Positions 1 to 7,338 of a stretch of DNA of 10,323 bases are shown here, one piece after another. The stretch's first letter is position 1; each line of letters begins with the position of its first letter. Where the stretch lies: assembly GCA_003024985.2 (NCBI GenBank), contig PXIH01S0019235.1. One strand, written 5' to 3'. The notes beneath the pieces are model-generated. The model worked only from the letters and a program-made list of their open reading frames with translations, made no database searches and was not told the DNA's origin. Source of the DNA: Euperipatoides rowelli (taxonomy: Eukaryota; Onychophora; Udeonychophora; Euonychophora; Peripatopsidae). The translations under genes were made by a program, and so were the position numbers.

Positions 1-1465
1 TGACCTTTAAATAAGCATTTGCCCTCTGACTGAATAACATTGAAAGCAAATTACACAATCCAACTCCCCTCCCCCATTTCATTGTTGACCAAATCATTGA
101 TTTTGATATTGTAATTGATTTCCTATTCCAAATAATTTGATTAATAATTATAGAATACAAAATAATGATTTATAAACTTTTTAGTAAATGATACATGTTG
201 GATAAAATAAAAGAGTTTACTATAAAGATACACATTATTATTAGAAATTTTGACAAAATTGATAAATATTTGCCTTTGAATTTTAATTTTACTACATTAG
301 TTTGAACCCTAATTCTTAATTCACTGCTGATTGAAGAATATTTGTAATTTCAAAATACTTATTAGGCAATTTCTTCCCATAATTGACCATAGGTTTGTTA
401 AAGAAAAGGCAGTCAAATAAAGGTTTTATATTTGTTAAAAACTGATCCTGTTTCCTGAGCAAACTTATTAATTATCATAAATATTTATGATATTTATTTG
501 ATTGCTCAGTAAAATGGTCAAATCATCAAGAAAAGCAAATGAGGTAACAGTAGAGTCAAAATATGACAACATATTACCTATAATCAGATTGGTTAACATA
601 TCCAATAGTGGGTAATATATAGGGCAAATAAATTGGTGCTAAGGGGGGGGGGGGGGAGGAGAGAGCCCTAATTGAGCCCCCTCTGCATAATAATTGAATG
701 ATAGAGATTGTTACCTTTTTACAGATTTAAAACTTTGTTTGTAATATAATAAATTATTATTAATCAAACCTTGGGCTAAATTTGAATAACCAAAGATATT
801 AATATTTGCCTAACTAAAAATTTATGACTCACAAAATCAAATGCTTTTGAAACATCAAGGAAGTTAATAAATGCATTCTTTAGTATTTTTTGTTATATTA
901 TTAACTGCATCTTGTACTAGAAAAATGGCATTATGAATATTTGTGCCCTTTAATGCAAAATGGAAGGGGGAGAGTAGACCAAGTAATATTTCCAATAGCT
1001 TAGTATTCAAAAATTTTGTGAACAACTTTGCATCAGTATTTTGAATATTTATTGGTCTTAAGCAATTTAAAGTAACAGGAGCCAAGGGATTTAGATTAAT
1101 TTTATGCAGTAAAATCATATAAGAATCATAAATAGAAGTATTCAAATACAGAGTGTTGGTCCAATTATTTAGTAACCATAACAAATACGGGTTAAAAATA
1201 TGTATAATTGTTTTATATACTAGAAAAGTCTAAAAATAAGACCAGGGGCACTTTTTGAATTTAAATTATCAATAATCTTTGATAGGTCATGCATTTCCAT
1301 CTTAAAATTGAAAAAATATTTGGATCTAGTAATATTTTGAAATTGACATCTTCATACTTATTATACTCTTCTGGTACATCAAAACAAATTTTATTGAAAT
1401 GATCAAAAATTATGTTAATCATTTCATTTCCTTTAACATTTATATTATAAAGATTAATTTTTTTT
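1..1465 (-). pseudogene. LINE copy C: broken L1/Tx1-like reverse transcriptase, 3' side cut by window edge
   Basis: A decayed LINE ORF2 that would copy element RNA into DNA at a nicked target. Reading down the minus strand I see a pre-RT linker (FDVPEEYNKYEDVNFK near 1400-1350), KSAPGL at 1239-1256 (the KSPGPDG-like block), LRPINIQNTDAKLFTKFLNT near 1075-1015, KGTNIHNA near 950, motif A FINFLDVSKAFDFVSH at 824-871 (catalytic Asp 854-856), motif B LSTNLFALYI at about 613-642, motif C FAFLDDL at 519-539 (Asp pair 522-527), and a GGLGL-like block (WGRGVGLCNL) near 84-46. The order and spacing match L1/Tx1-type RTs. Motifs A and B share one frame with four stops between them (including the TAG at 668-670); frameshifts lie upstream of motif A and between B and C. 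The C-terminal zinc finger would lie beyond the left edge. It resembles copy A and is probably 5'-truncated near 1465-1700. Confidence 0.78.
643..656. repeat. G14 homopolymer inside RT motif B of copy C
   Basis: Fourteen consecutive G on the plus strand, read as C14 in the LINE sense. It encodes a short proline run just before the LSTNLFALYI block of motif B. Copy A has only CCC at the matching place (minus strand near 2947-2949). The insertion is about 15 nt relative to copy A and keeps the frame. Confidence 0.9.
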
Positions 1466-1971
1466 AAAGGGTGCTTTATCCTTCAGATATGTTTTATTTA
1501 AATATAGATCAATACATAAAAAAAAAATTGTTATGGATTAAACATGAAGGAAATTTAGTGACTATTTGAGAAGGAACATTAAGAGATCAAACATTAAAAT
1601 CAATAAAAAATTATTGTGAAAAGGTAAAATTTATGTTTTCCATCTTTTACAAAAAATATCATTTTTCAATAAAAATCTATCATTGTCACAAAAAAATTTA
1701 ATTTCTTTTAATAAATTTGGCCAAGGGCTAAGTTTTATATTATTAAAGTTAAAGAAGTTTCAAATCTTCCATATGCAAAAGAGAGCATACAAAACAAAAC
1801 AAATAATTTATGCACTATATTCCAGAAATTTATTATATCCTTTTGTAACCTATTACAGTCAAATACTATACTATATTCAAGTAAATAGGATATTCAAAAC
1901 AAGTAATTTGTTTATGTTGAGTAAAAAAGGTGTACAAATCATTATTAGCTAAGTTTATATGGGAATAGGTA
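1466..1971. other. LINE-derived or unique spacer without a recognisable gene
   Basis: A/T-rich stretch between the zinc finger of copy A and the recognisable part of copy C. On the minus strand it should hold the post-zinc-finger tail and 3' UTR of copy A and perhaps the start of truncated copy C, but I cannot place the junction. A10 lies at 1518-1527 on the plus strand. The 89-codon plus-strand reading frame at 1683-1952 shows no domain and looks like chance. Confidence 0.5.
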
Positions 1972-2286
1972 TCAATTAAATGATGAAAGTCTTGAAAATA
2001 AGCAGTCAAATAAAAGTTGAGTCATTTCATCAATGTAAGAACAAGAAAGGCAAGCAATGTTAAGATGATAGTGATTAGCAAGACTTGAGTTGGTGAAAAA
2101 GTAAAATAGATTTGTGAAAACAAGAACGAAATGTAAAATAGAGTAAACAGACTTTATTAATTTGTCAAGAGATGTGATTAAGTGATCTTCAAACATTATA
2201 GTAGAATATTGAGGATAAGAAAATGTTGGACAATTATCTATATTGACTACCAGAATCCTCATTTTAAGAAAATTTGATGTAAACAT
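1972..2286 (-). pseudogene. LINE copy A: C-terminal zinc-finger region of ORF2
   Basis: A 104-codon open stretch on the minus strand ends in a C-terminal LINE finger. ACLSC (2041-2052) is followed by SYIDEMTQLLFDC ending at 2002. This matches the usual C-x2-C ... E-x2-x-HLLF-x-C arrangement of L1/Tx1-type ORF2 C-termini, except that the expected His is a Gln. Upstream, LFYFFTNSSLANHYHL resembles the LP-x-x-x-RL stretch that precedes such fingers. In family terms this domain is thought to bind element RNA or target DNA. The first Met is only the first ATG in the open stretch; the real protein would continue from the RT upstream. Confidence 0.6.
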
Positions 2287-2389
2287 ATTATTTTATCTGT
2301 AATGGGGGTGGAGGGGTGTTGAATTGGAATAATTTGTGATAAATGATTAACATATTTGCTTATGAATATGAAACAGTTGGCAGGGAGAG

Positions 2390-2987
2390 TTTAAAAATTA
2401 GATTTAGATCATGGAGGCCTACTTCTCCTTTTGACATGAGCAGCTCCATTTGTCACAGAATATGACTTGCAATTGAGTATATTTTGGACAAAAAGCTCAT
2501 GGTGAACTTAACATGAGAAATATGAAAGTATAACTTGAGATATAGATAAGTGTTTATTATGGGCAAATTTTTAAGAGAAGAGATAAATATTTATGTTGAG
2601 AAGACAATAATTGAGCAGCTTTAAAATAATTGAGAATTTTATCTTGAATCTTCATGCACATTAAAGACTCAACAAAAGGGAAAGGTAACCCCAAAATTTT
2701 ATCCGGAAATTTTTGAGAAAATTAAGGAGTCATGCTATTTGTGTAAGGGAGCCAAACAAAAGTTTTATCTGGGTTGAAAATGGAACCTATTTTAGTAGCA
2801 AATAAAGTCACATAATGAAAATCTGGTAAACATTACGGATACCGTTGATGATTATTATGTCATCATTGTAGGCATATGCAGTGACATGCATCTGAAAATT
2901 GTCCAACCAAATGGCAGTATGTAGAGGCAAATAAGTTCATGCTGAAGGGAGAACTCTAAGTGAGTCCAATTCTCAGCACAACTGAAT
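2390..2987 (-). pseudogene. LINE copy A: reverse transcriptase, second half (motifs B, C, thumb)
   Basis: This is the 3' part of the split RT. Motif B reads GLT-stop-SSPFSMNLFAS (about 2970-2923); the TAG at 2956-2958 falls where L1-type RTs have the Gln of RQG. Motif C reads VTAYAYNDDIIIING (about 2885-2844), with the catalytic Asp pair at 2859-2864 in a Y-N-D-D box. About 430 nt further on, MSKGEVGLHDLNLIFKLS (about 2438-2385) matches the GGLGL-hdLn block after the thumb of L1/Tx1 RTs. Frames differ between blocks, so several indels have accumulated. The right end of this piece abuts the left end of the inserted MITE. Confidence 0.75.
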
Positions 2988-2989
2988 TA

Positions 2990-3013
2990 GGGGAAGTGGG
3001 GGAATACCGCGCA
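2990..3013 (+). repeat. Left terminal inverted repeat of the MITE
   Basis: It starts GGGGAAGTGGGGG and runs to CCGCGCA. It pairs with the right end with one inserted T and one A/G change. A second copy of the inner part (GGGTAATACCGCGCA) follows at once at 3016-3030, so the left end carries the subterminal word twice. Confidence 0.85.
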
Positions 3014-3355
3014 GCGGGTAATACCGCGCATCAAAGTTTTTCATATTACGTGATATAATTAATGAATTTTTTTAACACTGTCCTTTTCTGTTTGCAATAT
3101 GTACCAATAATTGATATAAAGAATCTTGAAATTTTTTTTTATAAATGTTCCAGAGTGGAAAAACGAAAAATCAAATATTTCTTGTTATTTTTTGGCTTAT
3201 GAAAATATGAGAATTATCTATTTTTTTTTTTTTCAATAATTTTTAGTCAAATATATTCTTAAACGGTAGTGATTAGAGAATGTTTTCATGTATAGTTTAC
3301 TNCATTAAGATAAAAGGTTTGTCTGCTGCGTATAAATTAATATTCAAAACACGAT

Positions 3356-3395
3356 GGGGAGAAAACCGTGAAACACGAATGGAGGAATACCGTGG
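3356..3395 (+). repeat. Internal direct copies of the MITE subterminal word
   Basis: Two spaced copies on the plus strand: GGGGAGAAAACCGTG (3356-3370) and GGAGGAATACCGTGG (3381-3395). Both resemble the GGGGGAATACCGCGC of the left TIR. They mirror the inverted cluster at 3546-3590 across the (ATT)n tract. Confidence 0.75.
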
Positions 3396-3402
3396 TCTAA
3401 TC

Positions 3403-3480
3403 CTATTATTATTATTATGGTAATTATTATTATTGTTATTATTATTATTATTATTAATAATAATATTAATATTATTATTT
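3403..3480. repeat. (ATT)n microsatellite inside the MITE
   Basis: Imperfect ATT/TTA repeat interrupted by TGG, GTT and AATAAT units. Its translation gives an Asn-rich pseudo-frame at 3297-3488 that I do not regard as a gene. It lies at the centre of an inverted arrangement of the GGGGAAWACCGYG-like words. Confidence 0.9.
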
Positions 3481-3545
3481 TCATTCATAAATAACTCAAA
3501 TTAATTAAAAATTTCATCTTTTTTTTTTTTTAATTTAAAAAAACT

Positions 3546-3631
3546 TACCGTGTTGTTTTCCCTATTCATTAACATGGCACGGTTTTCCCCACACCCACCA
3601 CGGTATTCCCCCCAGTGAGGGGAAAACCGTG
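3546..3631. repeat. G/C-rich cluster of inverted and direct MITE words
   Basis: Inverted copies: a degenerate one at about 3547-3562, CACGGTTTTCCCC at 3578-3590 and CACGGTATTCCCC at 3599-3611. A direct copy, GGGGAAAACCGTG, lies at 3619-3631. The last two form a hairpin with 13-bp arms, one mismatch and a 7-nt loop (3599-3631). Such clustered words could be transposase-binding sites or relics of nested copies of the same MITE family. Confidence 0.75.
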
Positions 3632-3792
3632 AAAAAGCCATTTTGTACTATTTTCAATATTTAATAAATTTGATATATTTTTGCACGAAATGTTTATATA
3701 CATTTTAAAGTAGGATAACTAAGGATCATTTTCATGTAAAAATATTTATCTTAACTTTAACTATTTTGCCACACGAATGAATCTTGCTTAAG

Positions 3793-3817
3793 TGCGCGGC
3801 ATTACCCCCACTTCCCC
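3793..3817 (-). repeat. Right terminal inverted repeat of the MITE
   Basis: Read on the minus strand it begins GGGGAAGTGGGGG followed by TAATGCCGCGCA, mirroring the left terminus. TA follows at 3818-3819, matching the TA before the left TIR. Confidence 0.85.
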
Positions 3818-3819
3818 TA

Positions 3820-4400
3820 AACAATTATCTTGGATTTTAACATAAATACTTTTGTTTGATATATAAGTTATAAGAGCTCTTGATAAGTTTGAGTGGCCAA
3901 CAAATGTAAAAATCTTTGAACTAGATAATGTTGATTAAGTCAAATGCCCTAGATACAGTACATCCAGAACAATATTGGCTGCATTGTTTAATATTTTTGT
4001 TTTTATAACTTGGATTTCAGTTTGCAATAAAATAAAGCTTTGTGAATGTTTTGACCTTTGAGAGAAAATTTAACAGTGACAATAAATCGGACAATAAAAA
4101 GGCTTTAAATTTGGAATGTCCTCATAGATTTTTATTTCAATGTTCTGGATGTTTAAAGGGTACAACATATCAAATGTAATGGCAATTGTTGTGTCTAATT
4201 TTTTTTTTTTTTGGGGGGGGGGGTGGAATTAAGTAAGAGTGAATCAAAGATTTGCATAATTAAGAATTATTGGCCCAGTCATTAAATATTTTTATAATGT
4301 TTGGTAAAAAAAATGATCCAAAATTTTTAAGATAAAAAGGCTACACAGATTAGATGTCTGGGCCAATTGCAATGTCAGTTATATTGATATTAAAATTATA
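3820..4400 (-). pseudogene. LINE copy A: reverse transcriptase, first half (up to motif A)
   Basis: The 5' part of the split RT. DIAIGPDI (about 4373-4350; GPD at 4356-4364) corresponds to the KSPGPDG block. PLNIQNIEIKIYEDI (around 4150-4105) matches the RPIxxxNxDxKI block and shares NIQN with copy C. KGQNIHKALFYCKLK (around 4060-4015) corresponds to KGTNIHNA of copy C. Motif A appears as IVLDV (Asp 3962-3964) and, after a frameshift, AFDLINI (3930-3947). FKDFYICWPLKLIKSSY follows, as in the FL-x-x-x-L...fixwI-x-x-lY stretch after motif A. The piece stops at the MITE. Each block is recognisable but frames jump. Confidence 0.72.
4199..4223. repeat. T14-G11 homopolymer pair in the RT of copy A
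   Basis: T14 (4199-4212) is followed directly by G11 (4213-4223). In the LINE sense this is C11-A14, located between the GPD block and the NIQN block. It is a second G/C homopolymer inside a LINE coding region in this window. Confidence 0.9.
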
Positions 4401-4789
4401 TTGTGTTAACATTTGATCTATTTGAAATTAAATTATGAGGAATATTGAAATACATGCCAGAAAAGTGATCCATTACTAAATTTAATGGATAAGATACATT
4501 ATGATGAATGTAAGTAAGAAAATTAGATGAACTCTGATTTAAGAAACAAGATATAGTTAATTTAGAAATTTCATTGGGAGATCTTACTATCTTTTTTTTT
4601 TTTATTTTTTTTACAAAAGATAAGATTTTTCCTGTAAATAATTCAAAGTATTTCCTGTAACTAGTTGTATACTAAAAAGGTGATATATCTTTGAATAAAT
4701 TAAGGAAAAATCAAGAATATTTAAATTAAATTGTGGATGCAAAAATGGATTAGGTTAGTAGATACAAAAATGGGAATCTTATTGATAAT
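4401..4789 (-). other. Copy A linker between endonuclease and RT
   Basis: Its place between the endonuclease and RT of copy A implies degraded ORF2 linker. I recognise no motif in it. A long T-rich tract (4592-4612) and many stops interrupt all frames. Confidence 0.5.
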
Positions 4790-5470
4790 GTTTTTTTAAA
4801 GTGAAGATATTAAGGTACCATGGTCAGAAATGATTAAAGGCTTAACTTGATAAGTAAAGTCATTAAACAATGAACCTTTTACAAAAAGATAATCAAACCT
4901 ATGGGTGATATACAGTACCAAATTGTGTTGGTATATACTCCAAACAGTGTTGTTTAGCTATTTCAATAAAATGATTAATATATTTAGGAAGCATCAAACT
5001 CAAGTATTTTTTTAATATTATTAACATTAAAGTCACCTGCTATCAATAAGTTATGACATGTGGATGGTTAGAAGGAAATTATCACTTTAGTAATACTGTA
5101 ATTCTATTTTGAGTTATATTGTTTGGGGTATATACATTTACAAGATAACAAGGTTCGCCATAAAACATTAAATGTAAAATAATTAAATGATCAGTGACTT
5201 TTATTACCCAGACATTTGAAATATTTATGGATTTAGTCAAAAGAATACAAACTCCATATTAGAGTGATATGAGTTTCCTTGGAATATATGATAGTGTTTT
5301 ATGAAAGCAGTAATATTTCAATTATAATTGAGTTTAATATTAGTCTCCTGCAGAAAGCAGACTTCAATTTGTTCCTGCAATAAATATTTTAGAAAATTCT
5401 TTCTTTTGCTCCACTTGATAGCCCCTGTATATTTAGAGAACAAAAATTTAATTGAAATGAGGTGTTTGAC
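4790..5470 (-). pseudogene. LINE copy A: apurinic-type endonuclease domain of ORF2
   Basis: This AP-endonuclease-like domain nicks target DNA to prime reverse transcription. The standard blocks appear in order: FCSLNIQGL (5417-5445, the slNvrGL start), VCFLQETN (catalytic Glu at 5345-5347), GVCILLTKS (around 5250), YLVNVYTPNN (around 5135), LLIAGDFNVNN (GDFN at 5026-5037), ITHRFDYLFVK (RFDY at 4889-4900) and LIISDHGTL (Ser-Asp-His at 4820-4828). All the key catalytic blocks are thus present, but frames shift between them and stops occur, so it is dead. From FCSLNIQGL to SDH is about 620 nt, close to the usual 210-230 residues. ORF1 lies upstream and the RT downstream, as expected. Confidence 0.82.
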
Positions 5471-5746
5471 ATGATGAAATAAGACTTTGGTTTAAACCAT
5501 CAAATAAAATGTAAAATAAAATTGATTATATTATTTGTAATGAAAATAAAATGATACAAAGTCAGAAGGCACACACTTGTAGTATCCTCATTTAAGTATG
5601 TAGGTAAATGTTTTCTAGAAGTATAGATGGTTAATGCCTTAAAAGAAAATAATAATAAAAAGAGTACCGTAACAAAATAAATGAACAGTAGAACAAACTA
5701 AATATAGTATGTAAGAGATACAAGTGATTGTTTTTTACCACTTTCA
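5471..5746 (-). other. ORF1-ORF2 interval of copy A
   Basis: A/T-rich interval between the end of the ORF1 frame and the first endonuclease block. No gene or motif is recognised. It should contain the ORF1 tail, the intergenic part and the ORF2 start. Confidence 0.5.
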
Positions 5747-6535
5747 TCAATCAAGGTTTTCAACTTTTTGACTGCCACTCACCCCCCCCCCCCCNCANCC
5801 ACTATGCATAAGTAATAGAGGGTGCACACCACACTCTTTAAACTGTGAATCAGGGACTTCTATAACTTGTAGAACATTACTTACATTATCAATAACTTTT
5901 AACAGATTAGGTTGATTTCCTGTGCTGTTAATGATGAGGTTGCCTGGGCTAGTAGGGATTTCTGAGATTTCTGGGTTTGAGTGCCACCATCTATGTTTTG
6001 ATGAATCCTGTATGCTATGATCCATTTCACTGATAAGAAGCTCGGATTGATCCAAATCCATTTGTTTTGTAATTGTGGCTGAGGTATCCTTTAGGAGTGT
6101 TTGTCTGTAAGTTTGTTGGCATATACTGTATAGGCTATGTTCCTTATTTTTGTTGGTGGCACAGTGACCACATCATTTATTCTGACAGTCTCTTATCTCA
6201 TGATTTGTGCTGAGACATTCAAAACAGACTCTTATTCTTAATTTGTATTAAAGCCATTCTTTCAGCCTGTTTTTTGAAAATTTTGCAGGCATCCACAGAA
6301 TGGTAAAATTAGGCATGTTTAAACCGAGAAGTTAGTCAGCATACATGATATGCATATCACCATAGGTAAGAAAAGCTGCTTTAAATTATTCCATAACTTC
6401 ATTGTTTTCAAATTCGATAAATTGATAAGACGGGTCATCAAGTTTGTTAAATTCATTAAGATAGGGTAATAAATTCAGATCAGCCAAAATATTTATTAAA
6501 TTTTCCAATGAAAGAAATTGAGGTTTGTAATCATT
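5747..6535 (-). pseudogene. LINE copy A: ORF1 with paired zinc knuckles, four in-frame stops
   Basis: About 262 codons stay in a single frame, broken only by TAA at 6386-6388, 6332-6334 and 6248-6250 and TGA at 6173-6175. The start ATG is not identifiable. ORF1 proteins of such LINEs bind element RNA. The block GDMHIMYAD...LLGLN...LWMPAK (LWMPAK at 6281-6298) closely resembles ORF1-B further right. It is followed by LRIRVCFEC and a classic C-x2-C-x4-H-x4-C zinc knuckle (6185-6226). Then come CGHC (6161-6172), a His and a Cys (6119-6121) forming a second, longer-spaced knuckle. Compared with ORF1-B, roughly 60 residues between LWMPAK and the knuckle are missing. The C-terminal part (6061-5747) is acidic and hydrophilic and is disturbed by a G/C run with two N calls. 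Confidence 0.75.
5782..5794. repeat. C13 homopolymer with adjacent ambiguous bases in ORF1
   Basis: Thirteen C followed by N at 5795 and N at 5798. In the ORF1 sense this is a glycine run. The ambiguous calls suggest the assembly was uncertain about its length. Confidence 0.9.
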
Positions 6536-6556
6536 ATATTAATTAATAAGAAAATG

Positions 6557-6557
<1 letters not shown>

Positions 6558-6591
<34 letters not shown>

Positions 6592-6592
6592 G
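6558..6592. repeat. (ATT)n microsatellite, first block
   Basis: Near-perfect TTA repeat just upstream (in the minus-strand sense) of the recognisable ORF1 of copy A. It is separated from the larger tract by a short interruption containing AACCCCATTTTTTC. Confidence 0.9.
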
Positions 6593-6614
6593 CAATAATA
6601 ATAACCCCATTTTT

Positions 6615-6615
<1 letters not shown>

Positions 6616-6682
<67 letters not shown>
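6616..6682. repeat. (ATT)n microsatellite, second block; possible (AAT)n tail of a minus-strand LINE
   Basis: About 22 uninterrupted ATT units. On the minus strand it reads (AAT)n directly after AATAAATGGGTAACATTCCCC, which would fit the microsatellite 3' tail seen in many CR1/L2-like LINEs. The tail interpretation is inference. Confidence 0.9.
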
Positions 6683-6924
6683 TAGGGGAATGTTACCCAT
6701 TTATTATTCAAATTCAAAACAACAAAATATAATTTTAGTACAAAAATTAAAGGTCCAATATATACAACATAAAGAAAATACACATTTATTCTTATATCTA
6801 TAACCAAGCATAGGAAAACTTAAGGATCAAAATTAGATCATAACTAATCATTTGTCCACACATTTCAAATACCTTAACTAATTGGGTTTAACCATTTCTT
6901 TTCGTAAATAATAAATCTCAGTAA
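6683..6924. other. Spacer without a gene; possible 3' UTR of the CR1-like element
   Basis: A/T-rich, with no open frame and no motif. Read on the minus strand it is T-rich and ends at the (AAT)n tract, which is compatible with a LINE 3' UTR. Confidence 0.4.
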
Positions 6925-7218
6925 CTAAATAAACTGTGGGTAGAAGGTAATTTTAAAAATTTTGTAATTCGCTATATGTTGGGTATATTGCCGTTGAAAG
7001 CAAGACTTTATAAAATTAGAATTATTCGTACCTACAAGGTCAACTGCCCACTTGGATGTGAACAGATAGAAGATTATGAGCATTTATTTTAGAATTGCCT
7101 GAAAATTAAACAGTGTGTTGCATTGGTGATAAAGAAGGCCTGGATAAAGTATCATTTGGGGAGTGCCTGGAGGAATAAGTCTATTAATGGGCTTGATTTA
7201 GATTTTAGATTTTATTGA
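6925..7218 (+). pseudogene. Plus-strand LINE remnant: C-terminal zinc finger of an L1/Tx1-like ORF2
   Basis: A single frame of about 97 codons, broken by TAG at 7090-7092 and ending at TGA 7216-7218. It reads LWVEGNFKNFVIRYMLGILP, then LKARLYKIRI, then a finger: CPLGC (7045-7059), EDYEHLF, a stop, and NC (7096-7098). This C-x3-C...E-x-x-EHLF-x-x-C pattern, preceded by W...LP-x-KARL, is the C-terminal zinc-binding region of L1/Tx1-type ORF2 (zf-RVT-like). A Trp-containing tail follows (AWIKYHLGSAWRNKS). No RT motif precedes it, so it is strongly 5'-truncated. It is opposite in strand to all its neighbours and may have inserted into the 3' UTR of the CR1-like element. Confidence 0.7.
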
Positions 7219-7338
7219 GTGAAGATGAATAAGATATCTTTTAACATCAAAATATAAAGAAAAATGGAAGACAAATGCAAATTCAAATAACAACAGCATA
7301 TCAGAGTCCATATGCTAGACAGAACCAATTTCATCAAT

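Larger units (their letters stand above)
2990..3817. mobile_element. 828-bp non-autonomous DNA transposon (MITE-like) nested in copy A's RT
   Basis: The ends are near-perfect inverted repeats beginning GGGGAAGTGGGGG and continuing to a CCGCGCA block, flanked by TA on both sides (2988-2989 and 3818-3819). TA duplication and short TIRs fit Tc1/mariner-type or similar TA-targeting elements. Inside there is no transposase: the only open frame is an Asn-rich translation of the (ATT)n tract. The interior is A/T-rich but holds G/C islands built from a repeated GGGGAAWACCGYG-like word. The element interrupts copy A's RT between motif A (about 3964-3930) and motif B (about 2970-2920), and removing it restores normal RT spacing. 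Strand is undefined. Confidence 0.85.
1972..6535 (-). mobile_element. LINE copy A: nearly full-length dead L1/Tx1-like non-LTR retrotransposon
   Basis: One element can be followed on the minus strand in canonical LINE order. ORF1 with zinc knuckles (6535-5747) is followed by AP endonuclease (5470-4790), reverse transcriptase (about 4400-2390, interrupted by a MITE) and a C-terminal Cys/His-type finger (2286-1972). Spacing supports one element: GDFN at 5026-5037 to RT motif A at about 3940-3964 is roughly 1.1 kb. With the MITE removed, motif A to the Asp-Asp of motif C is about 250 nt, close to the usual distance in L1-like RTs. The 5' end probably lies near the (ATT)n tract at 6558. The 3' end is unclear, somewhere within about 1970-1490. 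All coding parts carry stops or frameshifts. The clade call (L1/Tx1-like) rests on the zinc finger and the GGLGL-type block. Confidence 0.75.

Noticed and set aside
1683-1952. 89-codon plus-strand reading frame
   Set aside because: No domain, composition typical of translated A/T-rich DNA, and it lies opposite the 3' tail region of minus-strand copy A.
3297-3488. Asn-rich minus-strand reading frame
   Set aside because: Direct translation of the (ATT)n microsatellite inside the MITE; includes an N call and no start context.
2988-3819. piggyBac-type TTAA insertion
   Set aside because: The flanks are TTA|GGGG on the left and CCCC|TAA on the right; only TA is shared, so TTAA duplication is not supported.
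1972-6535. A functional LINE able to move
   Set aside because: All catalytic blocks can be seen, but frames shift repeatedly, stops interrupt each part, and a MITE splits the RT.
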